Positions 16,655 through 25,176 of a stretch of DNA of 64,000 nt are shown in pieces (within the stretch, counting starts at the first letter, position 1; each line of letters begins with the position of its first letter). This DNA is from Castellaniella daejeonensis (lineage in GTDB: Bacteria; Pseudomonadota; Gammaproteobacteria; Burkholderiales; Burkholderiaceae_B): assembly GCF_039523555.1 (NCBI RefSeq), contig NZ_BAAAFN010000011.1:270736-334735 (forward strand). Reading direction: 5' to 3'. The notes beneath the pieces were generated by a model. It was given only the letters and a program-made list of their open reading frames with translations. It made no database searches and had not been told where the DNA came from. The position numbers were made by a program, and so were the translations under genes.

Positions 16655-18399
16655 AAGCCGCCAACCTGCTGCGTGGCTACTGGCGCGACCACGCCCCTGT
16701 CGCAGGGATCAGCGCCATCCTCTTCGTCCTGTGCCTGATCCCGGTGATCCTGGTTGTCTTCGCGTCGCTCTCGACCACGGTGCCCCGCCCCGGCGCCTCG
16801 ACCCTGGGAAGCCTGACACTCGACAACTTCACCTCTCTGATGACGCCGAATGCGGCCAACGCCTTCGTGAATTCGCTGAGCGTCGGCCTGGGCGCCGCCA
16901 TCATCGCGCTGCTGATCGGCGGCTCGCTGGCGTTCCTGTGCGCCCGTACCGATGCGCCCGGCAAACGCTTCATCTTCTTCGTCGGCATCTCTCCCATGTT
17001 CATCCCCGCGCTGGTGGGGGCGCTGGCCTGGTCCTTCCTGGCATCGCCCTCCAGCGGCTTTCTGAACGTGGCCCTGAGGAACCTGGGGCTGGATTTCGCC
17101 GTGAACATCTACAGCCTGGGCGGGCTGATCTTCGTCCTGGGCATCTATTACGCACCTTACGGCTTCCTGCTGATGCGCAGTTCCTTTGTACTGATGAGCG
17201 GCGACCTGGAAGAAGCCGCCGCCGTCCACGGCGCGTCATTCGGCCGGACCCTGAGGACCATCACGCTGCCGCTGGTGCTGCCCGCGCTGCTGGGCGCGGG
17301 CATCCTAGTGTTCGCGCTGGCCATGCAGAACTTTCCGGCGGCGCAGGTGGTCGGGATGCCGGGACGCGTCGATACCCTGCCCACGTTCATCTATCGCCTG
17401 ATGAGCACGACGCCGGCGCAGAGCAATCAGGCGGCGGCGGTCTCCGTCATCCTGACCATCGGCCTGCTGATCTTCACCGTGCTGCAGCAGCGGGTGGTCA
17501 GCCGGCGCAAGTTCACCACGGTCACCGGCAAGGGCGCTATTTCCCGCCAGGTGCCCCTGGGCGGCTTCAAGTGGCTGATCATGGGCTACGTCCTGGTCTA
17601 TTTCCTGATCTCGATCGCACTGCCCATGCTCGCGCTGCTGGTGACCGCCATGCAGGAGTCTCCCTTCTTCAGCACGATCGCGCAGCTGATACAGCCCGGC
17701 GCACTGTCCCTGGGCAGGCTGTGGACCACGCTGCAGTCCTTGGATTTCCACGTCGGCCTGCGCAACAGCATCATCGTGTCGGTACTGGCTGCGGGCTTTG
17801 GCACCCTGCTCAGCTTCCTGGCCTCCTATATCCGGCACCGCTCGATCTCCGGATGCCGCGGACTCATCGACTTCATCGCCATGACACCCCTGGCCATTCC
17901 ATCCATCGTCATGGGCATGGGCTTGCTGTGGACCTGGCTGCTCATCCCCATCCCGGTCTACGGCACGGTGTGGGTGCTGGTGATCGCCTGCATCGCCGTA
18001 TTCTTTCCCCAGGGCTACCAGGGCATTTCGGCGTCCATCCTGCAGATCGGCAACGACCTGGAGGACAGCGCCGTGCTGCTGGGGGCCCGCCGCGCACGCG
18101 CCGTCCGGACCATTACGGTGCCCCTGATGAGCGTCGGCATCACATCGACCTTCCTGCTGTTCCTGATGATGTCGATGCGGGAGTTGAGCGCCGTCATCTT
18201 CCTCTTCACGTCCGACACGCGCATCTTGTCGATCATGGTTTTTGAAAATTTCGAGAACGGCCAGATCCAGGCCGCCGCCGCCGTCAGCGTGTATTACTGC
18301 GTTGTGATCGCCTGCATCGCCATCCTGGGGCAGGTGCTGGGCTCGATGGAGAAACGCCGTAACGCAAGCCAACACCAACCACACAGCCTGGCAAGCTGA
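16651..18399 (+). CDS. ABC transporter permease, fused two-domain (FbpB/SfuB type)
   Basis: 582-residue inner-membrane protein with about 12 membrane segments, made of two tandem MetI-like permease halves. The EAA-type loops are visible twice: EEAAAVHGASFGRTLRTITL in the first half and EDSAVLLGARRARAVRTITV in the second. This single-chain dimer is typical of iron(III)- and 2-aminoethylphosphonate-type importers. Its start overlaps the ATPase stop (ATGA at 16651-16654), and the binding-protein gene follows after 22 bases. Confidence 0.9.
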   Translation: MKAANLLRGYWRDHAPVAGISAILFVLCLIPVILVVFASLSTTVPRPGASTLGSLTLDNFTSLMTPNAANAFVNSLSVGLGAAIIALLIGGSLAFLCARTDAPGKRFIFFVGISPMFIPALVGALAWSFLASPSSGFLNVALRNLGLDFAVNIYSLGGLIFVLGIYYAPYGFLLMRSSFVLMSGDLEEAAAVHGASFGRTLRTITLPLVLPALLGAGILVFALAMQNFPAAQVVGMPGRVDTLPTFIYRLMSTTPAQSNQAAAVSVILTIGLLIFTVLQQRVVSRRKFTTVTGKGAISRQVPLGGFKWLIMGYVLVYFLISIALPMLALLVTAMQESPFFSTIAQLIQPGALSLGRLWTTLQSLDFHVGLRNSIIVSVLAAGFGTLLSFLASYIRHRSISGCRGLIDFIAMTPLAIPSIVMGMGLLWTWLLIPIPVYGTVWVLVIACIAVFFPQGYQGISASILQIGNDLEDSAVLLGARRARAVRTITVPLMSVGITSTFLLFLMMSMRELSAVIFLFTSDTRILSIMVFENFENGQIQAAAAVSVYYCVVIACIAILGQVLGSMEKRRNASQHQPHSLAS

Positions 18400-18421
18400 A
18401 CCCTATCCAAGGAGACTCCGC

Positions 18422-19522
18422 ATGGCCCCCTTCACATCCGCCAAAAAACGCTTCGCCACGAAGGCGATCTCAGCCGCCCTGATCCTGTCCGCCTACGCCG
18501 TTATGGCGCACGGAGCGACACCCGCAGCGGGCGGCGCACTGGTCATCGAGGGCGAAACCATCGCCGACAGCGCCACGTACCAGCAGGCCAGGCAGGAAAC
18601 CCTGCGCCTGTACACGGGGTACGTGCAATCCGCCGAGAAAATCCTGATCGACCGCTTCACGAAAGACACCGGCATCAAGATCAGCATGATCCGCCTGACG
18701 CCCAACCAACTGGCCGAACGCGTACTGTCCGAGCAAGGCGCCGGCAAACTGGGGGCGGACGTTATCCGCACCTCCGATTATCCAATCGCGCAAGCGATGC
18801 AAAGAGCTGGAGTCTGGCAAAAATACCTGCCCCCCATCATCGCCGACATCCCCGAACTCAGCCTGGACCAGGGCCTGTTCAACCTGACCTTCGACTCGGT
18901 CTACAGCATTGGCTACAACACTCAACTGGTCGACAAAGCGTCCGCGCCCACATCCTGGGCGGACATGGTCAGCGGAAAATGGAAAAACAAGATCGGCATC
19001 GTACAAGGCGGATCTGGCGGCAGCACCGCGGCCCTGAACCGATTCATGCTGTCGAAGCTGGGCGAGGACTATTTCAAGAAATATGCAAGCCAGGATCCGG
19101 TGATCTATAACTCGCTCGGGCAGGAAGCCATCGCCCTGGCCAGGGGCGAGGTCGCGGTCGGCACCGTCAAGGTCAGCGACATCGGCGTGCTGGCCACCAA
19201 GGACAAGGCGCCGCTCATGTTCGTCGTCCCCACCGAAGGCGTGGCCGTCTACGATTACTACCTGGGCATGACCAGTTCCGCCAAGAACGTGGCCGCGGCG
19301 AAAGTCTTCATCAACTACAACCTGTCCAAGCGCGGCCAGGAAGTATTCTCGAAACTGGGCGAATACCCCGCGCGTGCCGACGTGGCATCGCCCACCGTGC
19401 TGGGCGTGACCCTGCCGCCCATCAAATCCGCGCAATACTTCCGCATGAGCACCGAGGATTCCATGAAGTATTCCAAGGATGATCTGGCGAAATGGAACAC
19501 GGATTTCAACTTCACGAAATGA
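18422..19522 (+). CDS. Extracellular solute-binding protein (FbpA-like) of the ABC importer
   Basis: 366-residue periplasmic binding protein with a signal peptide (ISAALILSAYAVMAHGATPA). The fold motifs are ETLRLYTGYVQSAEKILIDRF and GADVIRTSDYPIAQAMQ, with GIVQGGSGGSTAALNRF in the second lobe. It belongs to the class that binds ferric iron, phosphonates or carboxylates. The tyrosine pair that holds iron in FbpA is not evident, so an organic acid is the better guess given the isomerase gene in the operon. A ribosome site (aaggaga) precedes the ATG. Confidence 0.85.
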   Translation: MAPFTSAKKRFATKAISAALILSAYAVMAHGATPAAGGALVIEGETIADSATYQQARQETLRLYTGYVQSAEKILIDRFTKDTGIKISMIRLTPNQLAERVLSEQGAGKLGADVIRTSDYPIAQAMQRAGVWQKYLPPIIADIPELSLDQGLFNLTFDSVYSIGYNTQLVDKASAPTSWADMVSGKWKNKIGIVQGGSGGSTAALNRFMLSKLGEDYFKKYASQDPVIYNSLGQEAIALARGEVAVGTVKVSDIGVLATKDKAPLMFVVPTEGVAVYDYYLGMTSSAKNVAAAKVFINYNLSKRGQEVFSKLGEYPARADVASPTVLGVTLPPIKSAQYFRMSTEDSMKYSKDDLAKWNTDFNFTK

Positions 19523-19614
19523 AAATGCACTGAAAGCCGCCAGTCCGTGATATTGACGGGCGATTCCTGAACTCGTCGCGTTTTGGTCTGAGCCATGAAA
19601 TCTCCAGATCGTGC

Positions 19615-19935
19615 GTGGCCAAGATACAGATCCGAGTCCAGGCGGCGGCCTCCTACCGGCTCAACGAGATCTACCGCTATACGAGGGATCATTGGGGACC
19701 GCAGCAGGCTGACCGCTATATCACTGGCTTGTTCGAGGCTTTTGACGGAATCGAGAGTCGACGGACACTGTCACGCCCCATCCCCGCCGAATCCGACATC
19801 GACGGTCACTTCTTCCGCGACAAGCCGCACTTCGTCTATTGGCGCCGGCTGTCAAACAACGACATCGGTATCGTGACGATACTTCACACCCGAATGCATC
19901 GGATTGACCGATTCAGAGAAGATTTTGGTCTGTAA
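19615..19935 (+). CDS. ParE/RelE-family toxin, no partner antitoxin seen
   Basis: 106-residue protein from a GTG start at 19615 (MAKIQIRVQAAASYRLNEIYRYT). The family pattern is clear: an N-terminal strand, an amphipathic helix with DIYRYTRDHWGPQQADRY-like spacing, FRDKPHFVYWRRL, and the C-terminal VTILHTRMHRIDRF. ParE toxins act on DNA gyrase and are normally encoded just after a ParD antitoxin. Here the 92 bases upstream hold no antitoxin frame. An ATG at 19595 is in another frame. The toxin may be inactive, or controlled by an antitoxin elsewhere. Confidence 0.75.
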   Translation: MAKIQIRVQAAASYRLNEIYRYTRDHWGPQQADRYITGLFEAFDGIESRRTLSRPIPAESDIDGHFFRDKPHFVYWRRLSNNDIGIVTILHTRMHRIDRFREDFGL

Positions 19936-20164
19936 CACCGTCGTGCCCAGGAAGGCCACCACCAGGCATTGATGCCCGGCATCGTCCAAACCGGAGGCGA
20001 CAGTCGATTGGCTGACGTTCATGCATCCGACACCTTCGCCGGCGCGATTTAGACTCTCAGCGGGGCGCTCCCTGCAGGGCGATTGAACGGCCGCAGCGGA
20101 AACGGCCGCGGAGACCGGGCCCTGCCCCCTTCCCCGGATCGCCCAGCGGATTTCAAGGAAAATC

Positions 20165-20725
20165 ATGAAGGTCCATTTCGTCGTGCATGAGTCGTTCGAG
20201 GCGCCTGGCGCCTACGAAACCTGGGTCAGGGAACGTGGATTCGAGGCCGGCCATTCCCGCGTCCACGACCATGAACCGCTGCCGCGGTCCATCGACGACA
20301 TCGATCTGCTGGTGGTGATGGGCGGCCCGCAATCGCCGTCCACCACCCGGGAGGAATGCCCGCACTTTGACGCCGCCGCCGAATGCGCCCTGATCGCCCG
20401 ATGCGTCGACGGCGGGAAGGCCGTCGTCGGGGTCTGCCTCGGGGCGCAACTGCTCGGCGAAGCGCTCGGCGCCCGGTGCGAGCACAGCCCGGAAAGGGAG
20501 ATCGGCAAGTTCCCGATCATGCTGACACCCGAGGGAAAGGCGCCCGAAGTGATCGAACGGCTGATCACCGCTCCCGGGCGCGAACCGGAGACATTCGCCG
20601 CGCGCCGGTTCGTGCAGCCGCCCGAGGTCCTGCGCGCCCATGACTACGGCGCCATGAACCAGAGGCTGTATGGCTTCCCCGACCGGTTCGTGGAGGCCTA
20701 CGCCGACAGGCGCGGCCAGCGCTGA
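20165..20725 (+). CDS. Class I glutamine amidotransferase-like protein with internal deletion
   Basis: 186 residues, against about 240 for the family. The N-terminal half is intact: MKVHFVVHESFEAPGAYETW, LLVVMGGPQSP, and the nucleophile elbow VVGVCLGAQLLGEALGAR with Cys91. After EIGKFPIMLTPEGKA (to about residue 126) the reading passes straight into PEVIERLI. In relatives that segment follows the 'QCHxEFT' segment with the catalytic His and Glu. Roughly 55-60 residues that would hold the His/Glu are therefore missing in frame. The C-terminus (RFVQPPEVLRAHDYGAMNQRLYGF) is normal. A glutaminase activity is unlikely. The gene stands alone, with the ATG preceded by tcaaggaaaatc. Confidence 0.75.
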   Translation: MKVHFVVHESFEAPGAYETWVRERGFEAGHSRVHDHEPLPRSIDDIDLLVVMGGPQSPSTTREECPHFDAAAECALIARCVDGGKAVVGVCLGAQLLGEALGARCEHSPEREIGKFPIMLTPEGKAPEVIERLITAPGREPETFAARRFVQPPEVLRAHDYGAMNQRLYGFPDRFVEAYADRRGQR

Positions 20726-20977
20726 ATACAGCCGGGGCCGGGCGGGCGATCTCCTGGGCGGCCACGCCAGTCGTGGGATTGGACATCGGTTTTCAATACG
20801 AAATCAAGCCTGGCCATAGGAAACCACGCCTGGTCATAGGCTGAACCAACGCAGCAACGTGTCGCCCACCCCTTGCCGACCCGGCGGAAACCCGCCCGAA
20901 TGTAGCATCCGGCTGTTACCCCTCCATACGCCGTGCTCGCATAATTGGACACAACGAGCACAAGCAAGGAGCAGGAT

Positions 20978-21373
20978 GTGGCCAGGCTCATCCATCTCAT
21001 GATCCGGGTGCGGGATCTGCGGCGGTCCATCGATTTCTATCGGGATGCGTTCGGGTTCCAGGAGACCCACCGGCTTGACTTTCCCTCCTTCACCCTGGTC
21101 TACCTCCGCAACGACGCCAGCCCGGTCGAGATCGAACTGACGCTGAACAAGGGCCGGGATTCGCCCTACGAGCACGGCGACGCATACGGCCACGTGGCTT
21201 TCGCCGTGGCGGACCTTGCCGCCACCCACGCCTCTTTCAGCCAATCTGGATACCAGCCGACGGCCATCAAGCGGCTCGAACGGGACGGCGAGACGCTGGC
21301 CTCGTTTTTCTTCCTGGAGGATCCGGACGGCTACAAGATCGAGGTCCTGCAGGAAGGCGGACATTACCGATGA
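20978..21373 (+). CDS. Glyoxalase/VOC superfamily protein, lactoylglutathione lyase-like
   Basis: 131 residues from a GTG at 20978, chosen because aaggag lies six bases upstream. A TTG further up, at 20945, has no such site. The two betaalphabetabetabeta modules are visible, with the metal-ligand pattern of glyoxalase I: His in ARLIHLMIRV, Glu in PVEIELTLN, His in AYGHVAFAV and Glu in YKIEVLQEG. The likely reaction is isomerisation of the methylglyoxal-glutathione adduct to S-lactoylglutathione; other VOC enzymes share the fold. It precedes the dehydrogenase pair. Confidence 0.82.
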   Translation: MARLIHLMIRVRDLRRSIDFYRDAFGFQETHRLDFPSFTLVYLRNDASPVEIELTLNKGRDSPYEHGDAYGHVAFAVADLAATHASFSQSGYQPTAIKRLERDGETLASFFFLEDPDGYKIEVLQEGGHYR

Positions 21374-21422
21374 GAACCAGCCGGGACAGCCTCACCCGGC
21401 GACATCATTTCAGGAGACGAGC

Positions 21423-22019
21423 ATGAAAGAAGAAACCATCGATCGGCCGCCGGAGTCCACCATCTCCCGCATCCGGCGCGGATCGCGCCGCGAGTTCCTT
21501 AAGGGAACCATCGTCCTGGCCGGCACCCTGTCCGCCGGCACGCTGCTGGCGGCGCTGGCGCCTTCCAGAACCTGGGCGCTCGAAGCCCAGGTGCTCGACA
21601 AGGACCAGGCCCGGGACCTGCTGCTGATGGCCAGGCGCCTGTATCCGCACGACGACCTGCCGGACGCGGTCTACGCCCTGCTGGTCAAAGACATCGACAC
21701 AGCCTGCCGCGACGCGGCGGTCCGCGATCTGGTGCGATCGGGCATCGCATCGCTGAACCGCGCCGCCGGCGGAAACTGGGCCTCGGCCCCTACGCAGCGA
21801 CAACTCGCGATACTCGAAGCCATGCGGACGGACCCGTTCTTCCAGAAAATCCGCGGCCAATGCGTGACTTCGATCTACGACAACCAGATGGCCTACAAGC
21901 ACTTCGGCTACGAGGGTGAGACCTGGTCCAAGGGCGGCTACATCAAGCGTGGCTTCAACGACCTGACCTGGCTGCCCGATCCACCCGCCTCCGCAAGCCC
22001 GCCTCCCTTCGACGCCTGA
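21423..22019 (+). CDS. Gluconate 2-dehydrogenase subunit 3 family protein (Tat-exported)
   Basis: 198-residue small subunit of a membrane-associated FAD dehydrogenase. The N-terminus carries a twin-arginine signal (SRREFLKGTIVLAGTLSAG, ending near RTWALEA). The rest matches the subunit 3 family, with ARRLYPHDDLPD, a mid-protein helix region, and the C-terminal YKHFGYEGETWSKGGYI. In this family the subunit helps export or assemble the flavoprotein encoded next to it, here the GMC oxidoreductase 73 bases downstream. No cytochrome c subunit gene follows, so electrons must go to another acceptor or to a cytochrome encoded elsewhere. Confidence 0.82.
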   Translation: MKEETIDRPPESTISRIRRGSRREFLKGTIVLAGTLSAGTLLAALAPSRTWALEAQVLDKDQARDLLLMARRLYPHDDLPDAVYALLVKDIDTACRDAAVRDLVRSGIASLNRAAGGNWASAPTQRQLAILEAMRTDPFFQKIRGQCVTSIYDNQMAYKHFGYEGETWSKGGYIKRGFNDLTWLPDPPASASPPPFDA

Positions 22020-22092
22020 AGACGGCGCGGGACCGCAAAACGCGCATCCGCGGGATAGCGTCTTTCGAGAAAAACATCGGCAGGAGACAATC

Positions 22093-23661
22093 ATGGCCAA
22101 GTACGACTACAAGGACGACAGCGTGGTCGTCATCATCGGTTCGGGAGCCGGCGGCGGCACGCTGGCGAACGAGTTGTGCCAGAAGGGCATCCATGTGGTG
22201 GTGCTGGAAGCCGGCGGGCGTGAAAGCCCGGAAAGCTTCATCCAGGACGAATGGAAGTCGTTCGGCCAGCTCGCCTGGCTCGACAAGCGCACGACATCCG
22301 GCTCGTGGCGCGTCGCCCGGGACTTTCCCAACCTGCCCGCCTGGATCTGCAAGACGGTGGGCGGCACGACGACCCACTGGGCGGGGGCCTCGCTGCGCTT
22401 CCAGGAACATGAATTCAAAGCCAGGACGACCTATGGCGACCTGCCGGGCAGCAACCTGCTGGACTGGCCCATCAGCCTGGCCGAAATGGAGCCCTACTAC
22501 GCGCGCGCCGAGGCCAAAATGGGCGTCACACGGACCAACGGCATCCCGGGACTGCCCGGCAACAACAATTTCAAGATCATGTACGCCGGCGCCACCAGGC
22601 TCGGCTACAAGGAAGTCAGCACCGGGCACATGGCCATCAACAGCGTGGCCCGCGACGGACGGGCACCCTGTATCCAGCAAGGCTTCTGTTTCCAGGGCTG
22701 CAAGGCGGCGGCCAAGTGGTCGACCCTGTATACCGAAATCCCCAGGGCGGAAGCCACCGGCCGGCTCGATCTGCGGGTCCGGTGCCAGGCGGCACGCATC
22801 GAGCACGACCGCCGGGGCAAGGCCAGCGCCGTCGTCTATTTCGATCAGGACGGCAAGGAACGGCGGCAGGCGGCACGCGCCGTCTGCGTGGCCGGCAATT
22901 CGATCGAAACCCCGCGCCTGCTGCTGCTTTCGGAATCCGCCAAGTTCAAGCACGGCCTGGCGAACAGTTCCGGACAGGTCGGGCGAAACTACATGCGCCA
23001 TACGACCGGGTCGGTGTATGCTGTTTTCGACAAGCCGGTGCATATGTACAGAGGCACGACGATGGCCGGCATTGTCCAGGACGAAGCAAAGCACGATCCC
23101 GCGCGCGGATTCTCCGGGGGCTACGAGCTCGAAACGATCAGTCTCGGCCTCCCCTTCTACGCCGCGTTCCTGGATCCGGGCGCCTGGGGCGCGAACTTCA
23201 CCTCCTTCATGGACGACTATGCCAGGACGGCGGGCTTGTGGATCGTGGGCGAGGACCTGCCCCAGGAAACCAACCGCATCACCTTGAACGCCGAGGTCAA
23301 GGACCAGTTCGGGTTGCCGGTGGCCAACGTGCACTACGACGACCACCCCAACGACCAGGCCATGCGCGATCATGCGTTCAAGCGCAGCTCGGCGCTCTAC
23401 GAGGCGGCGGGAGCGCGGCGCACCTTCCATACGCCGCCTTACCCCTCGACGCACAACCTGGGCACCTGCCGCATGAGCCACAAGGCCGACGACGGCGTCT
23501 GCGACAGGCACGGCCGCGCGCACGACGTGCCGAACCTGTTCATCTCGGACGGCAGCCAGTTCACGTCGAGCGCGGCCGAGAATCCGACCCTGACGATCGT
23601 GTCGCTGGCAATCCGGCAGGCCGAGACGATCACGGACCTCATGTCGCGCAAGGAACTCTGA
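22093..23661 (+). CDS. GMC family FAD-dependent oxidoreductase (gluconate-dehydrogenase-like)
   Basis: 522-residue flavoprotein. The FAD-binding Rossmann motif is VVIIGSGAGGGTLANEL, with the acidic end of the second strand in VVVLEAGGRE. A GMC segment (GGTTTHWAGASLRF) follows, and the C-terminal catalytic region contains PPYPSTHNLGTCRMS with the conserved His, and NPTLTIVSLA. It has no signal of its own and probably travels with the Tat-exported subunit encoded just upstream. The substrate is a sugar acid, sugar alcohol or similar polyol, not definable from the sequence. The ribosome site is caggaga. Confidence 0.85.
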   Translation: MAKYDYKDDSVVVIIGSGAGGGTLANELCQKGIHVVVLEAGGRESPESFIQDEWKSFGQLAWLDKRTTSGSWRVARDFPNLPAWICKTVGGTTTHWAGASLRFQEHEFKARTTYGDLPGSNLLDWPISLAEMEPYYARAEAKMGVTRTNGIPGLPGNNNFKIMYAGATRLGYKEVSTGHMAINSVARDGRAPCIQQGFCFQGCKAAAKWSTLYTEIPRAEATGRLDLRVRCQAARIEHDRRGKASAVVYFDQDGKERRQAARAVCVAGNSIETPRLLLLSESAKFKHGLANSSGQVGRNYMRHTTGSVYAVFDKPVHMYRGTTMAGIVQDEAKHDPARGFSGGYELETISLGLPFYAAFLDPGAWGANFTSFMDDYARTAGLWIVGEDLPQETNRITLNAEVKDQFGLPVANVHYDDHPNDQAMRDHAFKRSSALYEAAGARRTFHTPPYPSTHNLGTCRMSHKADDGVCDRHGRAHDVPNLFISDGSQFTSSAAENPTLTIVSLAIRQAETITDLMSRKEL

Positions 23662-23681
23662 GGCGGCAGGAGGAATTTCAG

Positions 23682-24074
23682 ATGGGAGGCGCCATGTGCC
23701 ATATCTATTCCAACACCGATCCGATCCAGTACGAATCCCGGAACCGATCGGTGCGCATCGCCAAGGTCGTGACCAGCATCAAGCTCGAAAACCTGTTCTG
23801 GGACACGCTGTCTCAGCTTGCGCACGACGAGGGGATGACGACCAACCAGTTGATCGCGAAGCTGTACGACGAGGCCTACGCATGCAGGAACGAGGTGTCG
23901 AACTTCACTTCCTTCCTGCGGGTGACCTGTATGCGTTATTCCGAGCTCAGGGGCCAGTCGATGCGGGACGCCAGGAGCGTGCTCGACCGGACCGTGCGGC
24001 ATGCGGCCCCGGCGGCGGCGCGCGCCCTGGAAGGCCGTTGCGATGCGGGAAACGAACCATCCCTGAGGCTATAG
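23682..24074 (+). CDS. Ribbon-helix-helix domain protein (RHH_4 type)
   Basis: 130-residue protein. The central part, SIKLENLFWDTLSQLAHDEG followed by MTTNQLIAKLYDEA and FTSFLRVTCMRY, has the short strand and two helices of the RHH_4 DNA-binding-like family found in alpha- and betaproteobacteria. It begins 20 bases after the GMC gene behind aggagga and is probably cotranscribed. A regulatory role for the dehydrogenase operon is possible but not shown. Confidence 0.7.
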   Translation: MGGAMCHIYSNTDPIQYESRNRSVRIAKVVTSIKLENLFWDTLSQLAHDEGMTTNQLIAKLYDEAYACRNEVSNFTSFLRVTCMRYSELRGQSMRDARSVLDRTVRHAAPAAARALEGRCDAGNEPSLRL

Positions 24075-24104
24075 CCATAGCCCGACCTTTCCCAGGAGAC
24101 CATG

Positions 24105-24683
24105 ATGGCCAAGAAACTGCTGATGCTGGTCGGCGATTACGCCGAAGACTATGAAACCATGGTGCCGTTCCAGGCCCTGCAGGCGGTCGGACACACCGTG
24201 CATGCCGTGTGCCCGGACAAGAAGTCCGGCGAGGCGATCGCCACCGCGATCCACGACTTCGAGGGCGCGCAGACCTATGGCGAAAAACGCGGCCACAATT
24301 TCACCCTGAACGCCGATTTCGACCAGGTCGATCCGCAAGCCTACGACGCACTGGTCATCGTCGGCGGACGAGCGCCCGAATACCTGCGCATGAACGACAA
24401 GGTGCTGGACGTCGTGCGCAGCTTCGACCGGGCCGGCAAGCCCATCGCCTCGATCTGCCACGGGGCACAGCTCCTGGCGGCGGCGGGCGTGCTGAAGGGG
24501 CGCACCTGCTCGGCCTACCCGGCATGCGCCCCCGAGGTCCGCCTGGCCGGCGGCACCTACGCCGAAATCGGCATCGACCAGGCCCATACCGACGGCAACC
24601 TGGTCACCGCGCCGGCCTGGCCCGCGCATCCCGCCTGGCTGGCGCAGTTCCTGACGGTGCTCGGGACCCGGATCGCACATTGA
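24105..24683 (+). CDS. DJ-1/PfpI family protein
   Basis: About 192 residues. The DJ-1/PfpI fold is evident from KKLLMLVGDYAEDYE, the Glu in that first loop, and the nucleophile elbow PIASICHGAQLLAAAG with Cys followed by His. Members act as deglycases, chaperones, proteases or amidotransferase relatives; this one resembles the stand-alone bacterial stress-type proteins. Two adjacent ATGs (24102 and 24105) are possible; ggag at 24095-24098 is better spaced for the second. It closes the plus-strand accessory block. Confidence 0.82.
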   Translation: MAKKLLMLVGDYAEDYETMVPFQALQAVGHTVHAVCPDKKSGEAIATAIHDFEGAQTYGEKRGHNFTLNADFDQVDPQAYDALVIVGGRAPEYLRMNDKVLDVVRSFDRAGKPIASICHGAQLLAAAGVLKGRTCSAYPACAPEVRLAGGTYAEIGIDQAHTDGNLVTAPAWPAHPAWLAQFLTVLGTRIAH

Positions 24684-24812
24684 GGGGCGGCGCCGCGACG
24701 CATTCGGCAAACACGGCAGGAGCCGCCCCGATCACGGTCGATCGCTTGTCGATCAGTTGCCGGACCGTTTCTGACCGACGCCCGAAGTACTGAATCTTCA
24801 CAACCAGTCGGT

Positions 24813-24847
24813 CGGCTACCCCTTGCATGGGGTGCAAGGGGTAGCCG
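24813..24847. repeat. Perfect hairpin carrying an inverted copy of the tRNA-Pro anticodon arm
   Basis: A 15-base-pair perfect stem (cggctaccccttgca / tgcaaggggtagccg) with a five-base loop (tgggg). About 21 bases of it (24822-24842 region) repeat, in opposite orientation, the anticodon arm of the tRNA-Pro 80-150 bases away. It follows the DJ-1 gene but lacks a T run, so a simple terminator role is doubtful. Confidence 0.75.
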
Positions 24848-24854
24848 GAAACGA

Positions 24855-24888
24855 CAAGGGCCCGCAGAGAAAACTCTGCAGGCCCTTG
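24855..24888 (-). terminator. Probable terminator downstream of tRNA-Pro
   Basis: Stem caagggcc-x-gcagag / ctctgc-x-ggcccttg with an AAAA loop and one mismatch, starting eight bases past the tRNA 3' end. The following bases on the minus strand (GTCGTTTCC) give only a weak T tract. Confidence 0.5.
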
Positions 24889-24895
24889 ATAATGC

Positions 24896-24974
<79 letters not shown>

Positions 24975-25023
24975 AGAATGTGATTCTAGCACAGATTTCT
25001 CCCCGTGCTGACTCGCAGCCCTG

Positions 25024-25079
25024 TCCAATATCAGATGAGTCTGAAGGGGGCTTGGTGATTCCAACATCAGATGAGTCTG
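25024..25079. repeat. Pair of 20-base direct repeats
   Basis: TCCAATATCAGATGAGTCTG at 25024-25043 recurs with one mismatch at 25060-25079, 36 bases apart. The copies lie between the tRNA-Pro and the MarR gene, upstream of both. No open frame covers them; regulatory site or remnant of an insertion. Confidence 0.6.
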
Positions 25080-25157
25080 GAGCTTTGGCCGCAGGTCGCC
25101 CATCACCACGAGCGACCGGATCGACGACCGGACCCATTGAAGCCCGGCCGCCTATCT

Positions 25158-25173
25158 AGTAACCTCGGTTACT
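25158..25173. promoter_or_regulatory. MarR operator upstream of its own gene
   Basis: Perfect dyad AGTAACC-TC-GGTTACT, four bases before the MarR start codon. A near copy stands before the exporter gene at 25726-25741. Confidence 0.7.
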
Positions 25174-25176
25174 ATC

